A program made the position numbers and the translations under genes. From the NCBI GenBank assembly GCA_002300355.1, contig NSGV01000008.1:1-43112 (forward strand): DNA of 43,112 bases, in the 5' to 3' direction. The DNA comes from Streptomyces sp. TLI_235 (GTDB taxonomy: Bacteria > Actinomycetota > Actinomycetes > Streptomycetales > Streptomycetaceae). The notes under the pieces were generated by a model. The model was not told the DNA's origin. It saw only the letters and a program-made list of their open reading frames with translations, and searched no databases. This document shows positions 8,855 to 16,559 of this stretch, piece by piece (the first letter of the stretch is position 1; every line of letters begins with the position of its first letter).

Positions 8855-10654
8855 TCAGGCGGGCAGCCGACGCAGCTTGAGGGTGTTGTCCGGGCGGGTG
8901 GCCGGCTGCCCGTCCGGGCCGGTCATCGCCTGCCGGTACTCCTCGCTGAGCAGCACCTCCCACTCCCCCGCGGGCAGCCGCAGCGCCGCGTGGACCTCGT
9001 CCGGTGTGGGCAGCGGCGCGCCGTGCCCGTGCCGGTGGTCGTGCCCGTGCTCGCGCTTCTGGTCGTGCCCGGGCCGGTGGTCGTGGTGGTGCCCGTCCGT
9101 GTCCGGCCGCTGCCAGGACGGCGGCCCGGCGTGGCCGACCACCAGCAGCATGCCGCCTGGCGCGACCGCCTCGGCGGCCCGGCGGAGGATCGCGTCCCGG
9201 GGCAGGTCGACGTCGGAGTGCAGGTACTGCGCGCAGACCAGGTCGTACCTCCCCTCGGGGAAGTCCTCCGCCAGGTCGATCCTGCGGAGGTCGACCAGGT
9301 CGGCGACGCCGGCCTCCCGGGCGTGCTCGGCGGCCCGGCCGAGCGCGACCGCGGAGATGTCCACGGCGGTGACCTGCCATCCCCGCGCGGCGAGCCAGAC
9401 GGCGTCGGCGCCCTCCCCGCAGCCGAGGTCGAGGGCGCGTCCGGGCCGCTGCGCGGAGACCTCGCGGACCAGGGCGGCGTTGGGCTCGCCGCTCCAGATC
9501 CGCTCGTGCTCGCCGTAGCGGGCGTCCCAGAACCCGGCGGTGTCCGAGGCCGGTTCCCGCGCGTCCGCCGGTCCTGCGGCAGCCGGCGGCTCCGCCAGGC
9601 CGTGCCGGCGCTCGCCGAGGACGCGCTCGCACACCGCCCGCTCCTCGGCGGGGCCGAAGGCGTCACGGTGGGCGGCGACGGCCCGGCGCACGTCCTCGGC
9701 GACCAGGTCCGCGTTGATCGCCGCCCCGGCCCGGACGCCGGCGGCGGCGGCCCCGACCACCTGCTCGGCGAGGTCGGCGACATTGCCCGCCACCCACACC
9801 CCGGGGGCCTCCGTGGCGCCGGTGGCGTCCGCTGCGATGTGGCTGCCGATCACCCGGCCGTCCTTCAGCAGGTCGACCGGCGCGAGGCCGAGGTCGGCGA
9901 GCAGTCCGGTGCGGGCGGTGAAGCGGGGGGCCACCACCAGGGCCCGGCAGGGGACCGTCCGGCCGTCGGCCAGCCGGACGCCGGTCAGCGCGCCGCCGGC
10001 CGTCTCCAGGCCGGCCACCTCACCCGCGACGACGACGATGCCACGGGCCGCCAGCTCCTCGGCCTCCTCCGGGCCGGGCGGCTCCTCGGTGTGCGTCAGC
10101 AGCGTCACCTCGGCGGTCCACTGCCGCCACAGCTGCACCTGGTGGACGGCGAGCGGGCCGGTGGCGAGCACGGCGAGCGGCTGGTCACGGGCCTCCCAGC
10201 CGTGGCAGTACGGGCAGTGCAGCACCTCGTGGCCCCACCGCTCGGCGAGACCGGGCACGGCCGGCAGCTCGTCCACCAGGCCGGTGGCGACCAGCAGGCG
10301 GGCGGCCCGGACGCCGGTGCCGTCGGCGAGCGCGATCCGGAAGCCGCCGTCGTCGAGGCGTTCGGCGGCGACCGCGGTGCCGTCGTGGAACCGCGCCCCG
10401 TAGCCGGCCGCCTCGGCGCGGCTCGCGGCCAGCAGGTCCCGCGGCGGGACGCCGTCCCGCGACGGGTAGCCGTGCACCCCGGCGGCGGGCGCGTTGCGGG
10501 GCGCGCCCGCGTCGACCACGAGCACCGAGCGCCGGGCCCGGGCCAGGGTGAGGGCGCCGGCGAGGCCGGCGGCGCCACCGCCGATCACCACCGTGTCGTA
10601 GTGCGGCACGGTGGCCGCGGAGCCGTCCGGGAGCTGCGGGGTGTCTGTCGTCAT
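8855..10654 (-). CDS. Thioredoxin-reductase-like FAD oxidoreductase fused to a SAM methyltransferase
   Basis: 599 residues, ATG at 10654 with GGAGG. Residues 1-330 form a two-dinucleotide-domain FAD/NAD(P) oxidoreductase: GGGAAG (25-30), the redox pair CPYC (147-150) and a C-terminal FAD motif (GVWVAGNVADL). Residues ~375-595 form a class I methyltransferase: ALDLGCGEGAD (407-417), VDIS (431-434), with closest resemblance to TehB-like enzymes. A His-rich stretch at 522-544 holds ten histidines in 23 residues inside the methyltransferase half and probably binds metal. Fusion proteins of this general type occur in actinobacteria, but no substrate is known to me. The pairing suggests reduction followed by methylation of a thiol, chalcogen or metalloid. 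It is divergent from an XRE-cupin regulator across a 15-bp palindrome. The function is inferred; the domains are clear. Confidence 0.88.
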   Translation of the reverse strand: MTTDTPQLPDGSAATVPHYDTVVIGGGAAGLAGALTLARARRSVLVVDAGAPRNAPAAGVHGYPSRDGVPPRDLLAASRAEAAGYGARFHDGTAVAAERLDDGGFRIALADGTGVRAARLLVATGLVDELPAVPGLAERWGHEVLHCPYCHGWEARDQPLAVLATGPLAVHQVQLWRQWTAEVTLLTHTEEPPGPEEAEELAARGIVVVAGEVAGLETAGGALTGVRLADGRTVPCRALVVAPRFTARTGLLADLGLAPVDLLKDGRVIGSHIAADATGATEAPGVWVAGNVADLAEQVVGAAAAGVRAGAAINADLVAEDVRRAVAAHRDAFGPAEERAVCERVLGERRHGLAEPPAAAGPADAREPASDTAGFWDARYGEHERIWSGEPNAALVREVSAQRPGRALDLGCGEGADAVWLAARGWQVTAVDISAVALGRAAEHAREAGVADLVDLRRIDLAEDFPEGRYDLVCAQYLHSDVDLPRDAILRRAAEAVAPGGMLLVVGHAGPPSWQRPDTDGHHHDHRPGHDQKREHGHDHRHGHGAPLPTPDEVHAALRLPAGEWEVLLSEEYRQAMTGPDGQPATRPDNTLKLRRLPA

Positions 10655-10699
10655 GGTGTGTACCTCCGTTCTCCTCGATCGTCGGCGGGCGGCGCCGAC

Positions 10700-10727
10700 T
10701 TGACAAACCTTCTTGCCGAATCGGCAA
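10700..10727 (+). promoter_or_regulatory. -35 box and XRE operator palindrome
   Basis: TTGACA at 10700-10705 is followed by the perfect 15-bp palindrome TTGCCGA-A-TCGGCAA at 10713-10727, which ends 8 bp before the regulator start codon. The palindrome sits where RNA polymerase would bind for the + strand gene and lies 59 bp upstream of the fusion gene start. It is the likely operator of the XRE-cupin regulator for both directions. Confidence 0.65.
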
Positions 10728-10735
10728 ATGGAGCC

Positions 10736-11329
10736 ATGGCAGACGACGAGATCGGCGGCGTCCTGGCAGCCGTCGGGCCGCGGCTTCGGGCACTGCGACA
10801 GCAGCGGGACACCACCCTGGCCGAGGTCGCCGAGGAGACCGGCATCTCACTGAGCACGCTCTCCCGGCTGGAGTCCGGGCAGCGCCGCCCGACCCTGGAA
10901 CTGCTGCTGCCGCTCGCGAAGGCGTACGGCGTGCAGCTGGACGAACTGGTGGGCGCACCGCCGACCGGCGATCCGCGGATCCACCCGCGGCCGATCACCC
11001 GGCACGGCCAGACCTTCATCCCGCTGACCCGCCACCTCGGCGGGCTGCACGCCTACAAGATGATCATGCCCGTCCGCACGCTGCCCGAGGGCACCCGGCC
11101 CGAGCAGGGCACCCACGAGGGGTACGAGTGGCTGTACGTGCTCTCCGGCCGGCTCCGGCTGGCCCTCGGCGAGCACGACCTGGTCCTCACCGCGGGCGAG
11201 GCCGCCGAGTTCGACACCCGCACCCCGCACGGCTTCGCCAACGCCGGTGACCGACCGGTGGAGTTCCTGTCGCTCTTCGGCGCCCAGGGCGAACGGATGC
11301 ACGTCCGGGCCAAACCGGCCGCGAGCTGA
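10736..11329 (+). CDS. XRE-family transcriptional regulator with C-terminal cupin
   Basis: 197 residues from ATG at 10736. Residues 12-70 form a helix-turn-helix (LRALRQQRDTTLAEVAEETG, then ISLSTLSRLESGQRRPTLEL). Residues ~105-185 form a small-molecule-sensing cupin_2 (HEGYEWLYVLSGRLRLALG, EFDTRTPHGFAN). Regulators of this kind repress the divergent oxidoreductase until a ligand or redox signal arrives. The divergent arrangement and the shared palindrome at 10713-10727 support control of the oxidoreductase-methyltransferase and of itself. The ligand cannot be read from the sequence. There is hardly any leader between the palindrome and the ATG, so repression by steric block is plausible. Confidence 0.9.
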   Translation: MADDEIGGVLAAVGPRLRALRQQRDTTLAEVAEETGISLSTLSRLESGQRRPTLELLLPLAKAYGVQLDELVGAPPTGDPRIHPRPITRHGQTFIPLTRHLGGLHAYKMIMPVRTLPEGTRPEQGTHEGYEWLYVLSGRLRLALGEHDLVLTAGEAAEFDTRTPHGFANAGDRPVEFLSLFGAQGERMHVRAKPAAS

Positions 11330-11342
11330 CCGACTGCGAGAT

Positions 11343-11382
11343 GACCGACCGACAGCCGACCGACCGGCAGCCGACCGACCGC
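11343..11382 (+). repeat. 15-bp tandem repeat, 2.7 copies
   Basis: Two copies of GACCGACCGRCAGCC plus a 10-bp partial copy, just after the XRE gene stop. The rest of 11383-11516 holds only the ribosome binding site of the channel gene. It may be slippage-prone sequence or a weak transcript end; no function is evident. Confidence 0.6.
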
Positions 11383-11516
11383 ACCGGGACGGGTGCGCCG
11401 GGAGTGACCCCCGGGACGCAAGGTCGTTGAGGGGCATGGCGCGCGGCACGACCAGGCGCCGCCGGCCGTCGGGGCGCGGCGGCCCCGCGCCGCCGATCGG
11501 CCGAGGAGGAGTCGTC

Positions 11517-12476
11517 ATGAGGAGCGGTTGGAGTGCACCGGCGCGGCGGGCCGGGCTCGCGGCCCGCTGCCGGACGGTGACGGAGGCACCGGCCTTCTCG
11601 CTCGTCGTGTTCGGCGCCATCCTCGTCAACGCGGCACTGCTCGGCCTGGAGACGTACAGCGGGCTCGCCGCCGAGTACCAGGACGGCCTGCAACTGGCCG
11701 AGCGGGCCTGCCTCGGCGTCTTCACCGTCGAGATGCTGCTGCGGCTCGGCGCGCACGCGGACCGGCCCGGGCAGTTCCTGCGCGACCCGTGGAACCTCTT
11801 CGACCTCGCGGTGCTGGCCTCGGCCTTCCTGCCGCTGGTCCGCGAGAACACCACCGTGCTGCGGCTGCTGCGGCTCGCCCGGGTGCTGCGGACGGCCCGG
11901 TTCCTGCCCCAACTGCGGGTGCTGCTGGTCGCGGTGGGCCGCAGCCTGCCCGGCACGGTGAGCTTCCTGTTCGTCGGCGCCCTGGTGCTGTACGTCTACG
12001 CGATGGTCGGCTGGGTCTGCTTCGCGGACAGCGACCCGCAGCACTACGGCTCGATCGGCCGGGCGCTGCTCACCCTCTTCCTGCTGATGACCCTCGACGG
12101 GCTCGGCGAGGCCGTCCACGCGGGCCTGGAGATCTCCCGGCTGAGCATCCTGTTCTACGCCTCCTACGTGCTGCTCGCCTCGTTCGTGCTGGTGAACGTG
12201 CTGATCGGCGTGGTGCTCAACTCCCTGGACGAGGCACGGGCGCTGGAGGCCGAGCAGGCCGCCGCCGAACCGCAGCCGGCGCGCGGTGCGCGGCCCGGCG
12301 CGGCGCACGACGCCGAGGAGCTGCGCGAGCGGATCGCCGCCGTCCGGCTCGCCCTCGCCGAGTTGGAGGCGGGGCTGGCGGCCGGGATCGCCCGGCCCGC
12401 GGGCGCCCCGGCCGGGGCGGCGGCCGTCGGGGCGGGCGCGGCCGTGACCGCCGCCAGCGTGGACACCGTGGCGTGA
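11517..12476 (+). CDS. Voltage-gated cation channel (single-domain, BacNav-like)
   Basis: 319 residues; ATG at 11517 after GAGGAGG. Six membrane segments in the order of one voltage-gated channel domain: S1 (~26-47), S2 (~61-79), S3 (~93-108), S4 with arginines every third residue (R116, R119, R122, R125, R128), S5 (~144-169), pore loop, S6 (~209-237). The selectivity filter reads TLDGLG (192-197), against TLESW in NaChBac, so it carries one acidic residue and lacks the tryptophan. After S6 there is a charged, probably coiled-coil tail (AEELRERIAAVRLALAELEAG), as in BacNav tetramers, then an Ala-rich end. It likely passes Na+ or Ca2+ on depolarisation; ion preference cannot be decided here. 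It is in the same direction as the P450 gene (111-bp gap) but probably separate. Confidence 0.87.
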   Translation: MRSGWSAPARRAGLAARCRTVTEAPAFSLVVFGAILVNAALLGLETYSGLAAEYQDGLQLAERACLGVFTVEMLLRLGAHADRPGQFLRDPWNLFDLAVLASAFLPLVRENTTVLRLLRLARVLRTARFLPQLRVLLVAVGRSLPGTVSFLFVGALVLYVYAMVGWVCFADSDPQHYGSIGRALLTLFLLMTLDGLGEAVHAGLEISRLSILFYASYVLLASFVLVNVLIGVVLNSLDEARALEAEQAAAEPQPARGARPGAAHDAEELRERIAAVRLALAELEAGLAAGIARPAGAPAGAAAVGAGAAVTAASVDTVA

Positions 12477-12524
12477 CACCGGAGTTGCCGCGGTGAAGAC
12501 CGCCCGGCCACACTGCGCGTTCGG

Positions 12525-12530
12525 TAGCAT
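12525..12530 (+). promoter_or_regulatory. -10 box TAGCAT upstream of the P450 gene
   Basis: TAGCAT within CGGTAGCAT, 57 bp before the P450 start. The same CGGTAGCAT string occurs upstream of the lipoprotein gene on the minus strand (near 31257). No good -35 is visible. Confidence 0.35.
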
Positions 12531-12587
12531 ACGCAGCGTCGTCCGATCGGAGCTGCCCCGGGGCGGCGGAGCGAGCAGGAGAAGCCC

Positions 12588-13916
12588 GTGGCCACCCAGA
12601 TCCCCCCGACCGGCGCCGGCACCCGGCCGGCGGCCGGCCTTCCGGTGCCCGAGCTCCCGGCCGAGGAGGTGCGGCGGTGGCGTGCGGCGGGCCACGGGAT
12701 GCCCGAACTGCTCGCCCTGGCAGCCCGGTTGGGCCCGGTGGCGGCCGTCCGATCGGACAACGCCCTGCCGACCGTGGTGGTCACCGGCCCCGAGGCCGTC
12801 CAGCACGTCCTCGGCCGGCGTCCGGACTGCTACGTGAAGCGCTCGCACCGCGGCCGGATCCTGCTCGGCGACGGTGTGCTCTCCGCGTCCGGCGACGCCT
12901 GGAAGGCGCAACGGCGGCTCCTGCAGAGCCAGTTCACCGGGGCCGGGATGCGCCGCTGGGAGCAGCGGATCGCCGACGCCGCCCGGGACTGCGCCACACG
13001 CTGGGCCGGCCACGCGGACGCCGGCCGCGCCGTGGACCTGCGCGAGGAGATGCGCCGTTTCGCGCTGGACACCATCTGGCGCTCCCTCACCGGGCATCCG
13101 CTGGACGACCGGACGGCGGCCGAACTCGCCGCCCTGGACACCGTGGTGGCGGCGCTGCCCGTGCTGCCGGCGAACGCGGAGAACGCGCGGTCGGCCGTCG
13201 CCGGGGAGCTGGCCCGGATCGACGCCGTCGTCCACCGCGCGATCGGGGCGGCCCGCTCGGCGCCGCCCGGCCCGCACGGGCCCGGCCTGCTGCACGTCCT
13301 GCTGGCGGCGGCCGAGGACCGCCCGGAGTACACCGACCGGCTCGTCCGGGACGAGTTCGTGACCCTGATGGTGGCCGGGCACGAGACCACCGCCACCACC
13401 CTCACCTGGCTGTACCTGCTGCTCGACGGCGCCCCCGGGGCGCGGGAGCGGGCCTTGGCGGCCGGGCCGGCCGGCTCCCCCGGGCGGCGGGCGGCCCTGC
13501 AGGCACTGGTGAGCGAGACGCTGCGGCTCTACCCCTCGGCCTGGCTGCTGCCCCGGCACTCCGTCGAGGACGACCTGCTGGCGGGCCACCGGATCGAGGC
13601 CGGCACGGACGTGCTGGTCTGCCCCTACCTGGTGCACCGCGACCCGGCGCTCTGGCCGGAGCCGGAGGTCTTCGACCCCCGCCGGTTCACCGTGCCCGGG
13701 CGGCGGCCGTCCGATCAGGGCGCCTACCTGCCGTTCGGCATCGGCGCCCGGGCGTGCCTGGGGCTGCAGTTCGCCCTCCGGGAGACGGTCGCCCTGCTGG
13801 AGCTGCTGCTGCCCGCGTTCGCCGTCGAGCTCACCGGGCCCGCCCCGGAGCCGTTCTTCGGCATGGTGGTGCGGCCCGCGACGCCCGTCCCGGCCCGGCT
13901 CATCCGGCAGGGCTGA
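12588..13916 (+). CDS. Cytochrome P450
   Basis: 442 residues; GTG at 12588 with GCAGGAGA. Diagnostic motifs are all present: I-helix AGHETT (263-268, oxygen activation), K-helix ETLR (310-313, the ExxR pair), PEVFDPRRF (meander region) and the haem loop FGIGARACLG (383-392) with C390 as the thiolate ligand. There is no membrane anchor, so it is a soluble bacterial monooxygenase that needs separate ferredoxin and reductase, neither of which is adjacent. There is no biosynthetic cluster around it, so the substrate is open; house-keeping or detoxifying hydroxylation of a lipid or xenobiotic is possible. It is convergent with the small gene at 13934 (17-bp gap). Confidence 0.95.
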   Translation: MATQIPPTGAGTRPAAGLPVPELPAEEVRRWRAAGHGMPELLALAARLGPVAAVRSDNALPTVVVTGPEAVQHVLGRRPDCYVKRSHRGRILLGDGVLSASGDAWKAQRRLLQSQFTGAGMRRWEQRIADAARDCATRWAGHADAGRAVDLREEMRRFALDTIWRSLTGHPLDDRTAAELAALDTVVAALPVLPANAENARSAVAGELARIDAVVHRAIGAARSAPPGPHGPGLLHVLLAAAEDRPEYTDRLVRDEFVTLMVAGHETTATTLTWLYLLLDGAPGARERALAAGPAGSPGRRAALQALVSETLRLYPSAWLLPRHSVEDDLLAGHRIEAGTDVLVCPYLVHRDPALWPEPEVFDPRRFTVPGRRPSDQGAYLPFGIGARACLGLQFALRETVALLELLLPAFAVELTGPAPEPFFGMVVRPATPVPARLIRQG

Positions 13917-13933
13917 GCGTGCCCGGAGCGGGT

Positions 13934-14206
13934 TCAGGGCGGGGTGTCGCCTCGCCAGTCCCAGCGCCGGGGGTCGCCCTCGCGCGGGGCGTACTGGGCG
14001 CGGCCGCCCGGCCCGTGGGCGCCGATCTCGGTCGGCAGCGCGGCGCCCCGCGCCAGTTCGGCCTCGCTCCACCCCGTCACATCGAGCAGCAGCCCGTCGA
14101 GCGGGCCGGCCACCAGCTCCCGGTAGACGCGCCCGGGCCGCGGCCCCGGATCGGGGTCGTCGTAGTCGGCGCCGTAGACCCGCCCTCGCATCAGGTGCTC
14201 GTCCAT
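13934..14206 (-). CDS. Hypothetical protein (90 aa)
   Basis: ATG at 14206, sequence MDEHLMRGRVYGADYDDPDP onward, with an Asp-rich opening and the segment GPLDGLLLDVTGWSEAEL. It looks like a small conserved streptomycete protein of unknown function. There is no membrane segment and there are no cysteines. It lies between the convergent P450 and the TetR gene on the same strand (65-bp gap upstream), so it could be read through from the TetR transcript. I cannot assign a role. Confidence 0.65.
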   Translation of the reverse strand: MDEHLMRGRVYGADYDDPDPGPRPGRVYRELVAGPLDGLLLDVTGWSEAELARGAALPTEIGAHGPGGRAQYAPREGDPRRWDWRGDTPP

Positions 14207-14271
14207 GAGGGCAGGATGGCAGCCGCCACCGACAGCACCGTGCCGCGGCGCGCCCCGGGCCGGGCCTGCGG

Positions 14272-15045
14272 TCAGCTGCGCGCGAGCCCGGCGGCGATGC
14301 CGTCGAGAACGAGGTCGAGCCCGGCCTCGAAGGCGGTGGCGGGATCGGTGTGGGTGCCGTCCCGGACGGCGAGCGCCAGCGCCGGGTACCTGCCCGTGGC
14401 GAGCATCCGGGAGACGCGGGGGCCTTCCGAGCGCCGCCACGCGTCCTTGTCCAGGCCGGTGTCGCGCTCGGCGCGCAGCTCGGCGGTCTCCCGGCGGAGC
14501 GCACCGGCGATGTAGGCGTCGACGGTTCCGACCGCGCACATCACGGCGTCGATCCCGGTGAAACCGGGCGCACCGTACAGGGCGGCGAGGGCGGTCTCCA
14601 GGTTGCCGAGGGCGTTCGGGCCGAGCTGCGGGCGTCCGCCCAGCAGATCGGCGAACCAGGGGTGGCGGAGCGCCGCCCGCCTGGTCCGGCGGGCGCAGCC
14701 GCGCAGCACCGCCTGCCAGCCGCCGTCCCGGCCGTCCGGGTCCGCGGCGGCGATCTCGCCGTGGACGGCGTCGACCATGAGGTCGAGCAGTTCCTCCTTG
14801 GTCGAGAGGTAGCGGTACAGCCGCATCGGGCCGGCGTCGAGGGCGGCCGCGACCTTGCGCAACGAGACCGCCTCCAGCCCGTCGGCGTCGGCGAGTTCGA
14901 CGGCGGCGGCCACGATCCGCTCGCGGCTCAGCGGGCTCGGCGCCGGCCGGGACGGCGGCTCCGGCCGGTCCCAGACGGTCGGCCGGCCGGACCCGTCGGC
15001 CCCTGCAGCGCCGTCCGCCTCGTCCGTCCCGTCCCGCTGCGCCAT
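14272..15045 (-). CDS. TetR-family repressor, divergent from FAD monooxygenase
   Basis: 257 residues from ATG at 15045. A Gly/Asp-rich lead of ~37 residues precedes the TetR HTH (RERIVAAAVELADADGLEAV, SLRKVAAALDAGPMRLYRYL). An all-helical ligand-binding domain follows (RHPWFADLLGGRPQLGPNAL and so on), of the TetR-class-C-terminal type. The divergent FAD monooxygenase gene starts 131 bp away and two perfect 15-bp palindromes lie between them, the usual architecture for substrate-induced TetR control. The inducer is probably the monooxygenase substrate. An upstream in-frame extension is possible but unneeded. Confidence 0.9.
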   Translation of the reverse strand: MAQRDGTDEADGAAGADGSGRPTVWDRPEPPSRPAPSPLSRERIVAAAVELADADGLEAVSLRKVAAALDAGPMRLYRYLSTKEELLDLMVDAVHGEIAAADPDGRDGGWQAVLRGCARRTRRAALRHPWFADLLGGRPQLGPNALGNLETALAALYGAPGFTGIDAVMCAVGTVDAYIAGALRRETAELRAERDTGLDKDAWRRSEGPRVSRMLATGRYPALALAVRDGTHTDPATAFEAGLDLVLDGIAAGLARS

Positions 15046-15103
15046 GCCCGACCTGCCCTTCCGTGATCCCTCCGCGCCCGGGCTCACAGTACGCCGTCGC
15101 GAT

Positions 15104-15135
15104 CGATACAGTGTATCGCGCGATACGCCGTATCG
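15104..15135 (+). promoter_or_regulatory. Tandem TetR operators
   Basis: Two perfect 15-bp palindromes with the same core: CGATACA-G-TGTATCG (15104-15118) and CGATACG-C-CGTATCG (15121-15135). Their centres are 17 bp apart, so two dimers could bind side by side. They lie between the divergent TetR and monooxygenase genes and about 41 bp before the monooxygenase start, and probably cover its promoter. Confidence 0.75.
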
Positions 15136-15176
15136 ATTCGGGCGGCCGCGCCGCCGCACCCGACGGAGGGGACACC

Positions 15177-16346
15177 GTGGAGACCGACACCCGCAGCCCG
15201 CGCATCGCCGTGGTCGGGGCAGGGCCGGGCGGCCTGACGCTCGCCCGGATCCTGCACCTGCACGGGATCGAGGCCGTGGTGCACGAACGCGACCGCGACC
15301 GCACCGCCCGCGCCCAGGGCGGCATGCTCGACCTGCACCGGGAGAGCGGCCAGCGGGCACTCCGCGAGGCCGGGTTGGAGGCCGCCTTCCTGCGCGCCGC
15401 CCGCCGCGAGGGCCAGGACCTGCGCCTGCTGGACCACACCGGCACCCTGCTGCTGCAGGAGGACACGCCGGACGACGCCCCGATGGAGCGACCCGAGATC
15501 GACCGCGCCGACCTGCGGGCCCTGCTGCTGGATTCGCTGCCCGCCGGCACCGTCCGCTGGGGCCGGGCCTTCCGGCACGCCACCCGGCGGCCGGACGGCG
15601 GGTGGCGGCTGCATGTCGAGGGCGGGGCGGCGACCGACTGCGACCTGCTGGTCGGCGCGGACGGCGCCAACTCCCGCGTCCGCCCGCTGGTCACCGCCGC
15701 CCGGCCGGCCCACCTCGGCAGCAACACCGTGGAGAGCTGCATCTCCGCCGCCGACCGCAGCCACCCCGAGCTCGCGGCACTGGTCGGCCGCGGCAACTAC
15801 TGGGCGCTCGGCCCGGGCCGCTCGCTCTCCGCCCAGCGGCAGAGCGGCGGGCGGATCCGGGTCTTCCTCTCCTTCCACACACCCGAGGACTGGCTCGCCA
15901 CCTGCGGTGTCCCCTTCGACGACCGGGACGCCGCGCGCCGTGCGCTGACGGCCCTGTTCGCCGACTGGGCACCGCAGTTCCGCGCTCTGATCGGGGCCTG
16001 CGACGAGCCGTTCGTCCCGCGTCCGCTCACCGCGCTCCCGGTGGGGCTGACCTGGCCCGCCGTGCCCGGCGTGACCCTGCTCGGCGACGCCGCCCACCTG
16101 ATGCCCCCGGTCGGCCTCGGCGCCAACACCGCCATGCTGGACGCCGCCGAGCTCGCCCGGGAGATCGCCGCCGCGCCCGGCGACCTCGCCGGGGCCGTCC
16201 GCCGCTACGAGACCGCCATGTTCGAGCGCAGCACCGAGGCCGCTCGGGAGTCGGCCCGGATCGTGGCGATGCTGATGTCCGAGGACGGCGCGGCCGGGCT
16301 GCTCAGGTTCTTCCAGCCCGACTGCGGGGCCACCGCGGACGCCTGA
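15177..16346 (+). CDS. FAD-dependent monooxygenase, TetX/PHBH-like
   Basis: 389 residues; GTG at 15177 with GGAGGGG. Group A flavoprotein monooxygenase that uses NAD(P)H and O2 to hydroxylate aromatic or polyketide-like substrates. Visible motifs: GAGPGG (14-19, FAD), the DG motif in LLVGADGANSRVRP, and GDAAHLMPP (starting near 303) with GLGANTAMLDA, the C-terminal FAD site. Size and spacing resemble TetX, the tetracycline-inactivating enzyme, and related streptomycete hydroxylases. Resistance to a tetracycline is one possibility among several and is not shown by the sequence. Induction via the adjacent TetR is likely. Confidence 0.9.
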   Translation: METDTRSPRIAVVGAGPGGLTLARILHLHGIEAVVHERDRDRTARAQGGMLDLHRESGQRALREAGLEAAFLRAARREGQDLRLLDHTGTLLLQEDTPDDAPMERPEIDRADLRALLLDSLPAGTVRWGRAFRHATRRPDGGWRLHVEGGAATDCDLLVGADGANSRVRPLVTAARPAHLGSNTVESCISAADRSHPELAALVGRGNYWALGPGRSLSAQRQSGGRIRVFLSFHTPEDWLATCGVPFDDRDAARRALTALFADWAPQFRALIGACDEPFVPRPLTALPVGLTWPAVPGVTLLGDAAHLMPPVGLGANTAMLDAAELAREIAAAPGDLAGAVRRYETAMFERSTEAARESARIVAMLMSEDGAAGLLRFFQPDCGATADA

Positions 16347-16349
16347 CGG

Positions 16350-16469
16350 TCAGATCGCGCGCAGGGCGGTGGCCGGGTCGGGCCCGCAGCTCTCCCAGCA
16401 CGACACGTCGTTGGCCTCGGCGTCGGCCTCGGCGTCGGTGCGGAGCGGCAGGTCGATCTCGAGGGCCAT
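16350..16469 (-). CDS. 39-residue acidic Cys-containing peptide
   Basis: ATG at 16469 with GAAGGG 6 nt upstream; stop at 16350, 3 bp after the convergent monooxygenase stop. It starts MALEIDLPLRTDAEADAEAND and ends VSCWESCGPDPATALRAI. The N-terminal half is strongly acidic (Glu/Asp-Ala repeats) and the C-terminal half holds SCWESCG plus a Thr and Pro residues. This leader-core polarity resembles RiPP precursors, but no modification enzyme (LanM, LanB, YcaO, rSAM) is within reach. It may instead be a small regulatory or zinc-binding peptide. A hairpin and a possible own promoter (16506-16536) separate it from the gene at 16560. The ribosome binding site, composition and codon use support translation; the function is unknown. 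Confidence 0.55.
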   Translation of the reverse strand: MALEIDLPLRTDAEADAEANDVSCWESCGPDPATALRAI

Positions 16470-16505
16470 CGGCACCCTTCGGGGAGCAGTGGGCGGAGCG
16501 TGCCG

Positions 16506-16536
16506 ATGGTAGGGGGCCGCCCAGGGTGGGCGGCAA
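16506..16536 (-). promoter_or_regulatory. Hairpin and possible promoter of the small peptide gene
   Basis: On the minus strand: TTGCCG (16536-16531), spacer 19, TACCAT (16511-16506), with start codon 37 nt further. The spacer contains a perfect 8-bp stem GCCGCCCA-CCC-TGGGCGGC (16516-16534). The hairpin may end the upstream gene's transcript or act as an operator. Either reading separates the peptide gene from the gene at 16560. Confidence 0.4.
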
Positions 16537-16559
16537 GGCGTTTTCGCGGCGCCGCCGGG

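Noticed and set aside
11187..14504. 1,105-codon open frame on the minus strand
   Set aside because: Antisense shadow of the channel and P450 genes; no recognisable domain and repetitive composition.
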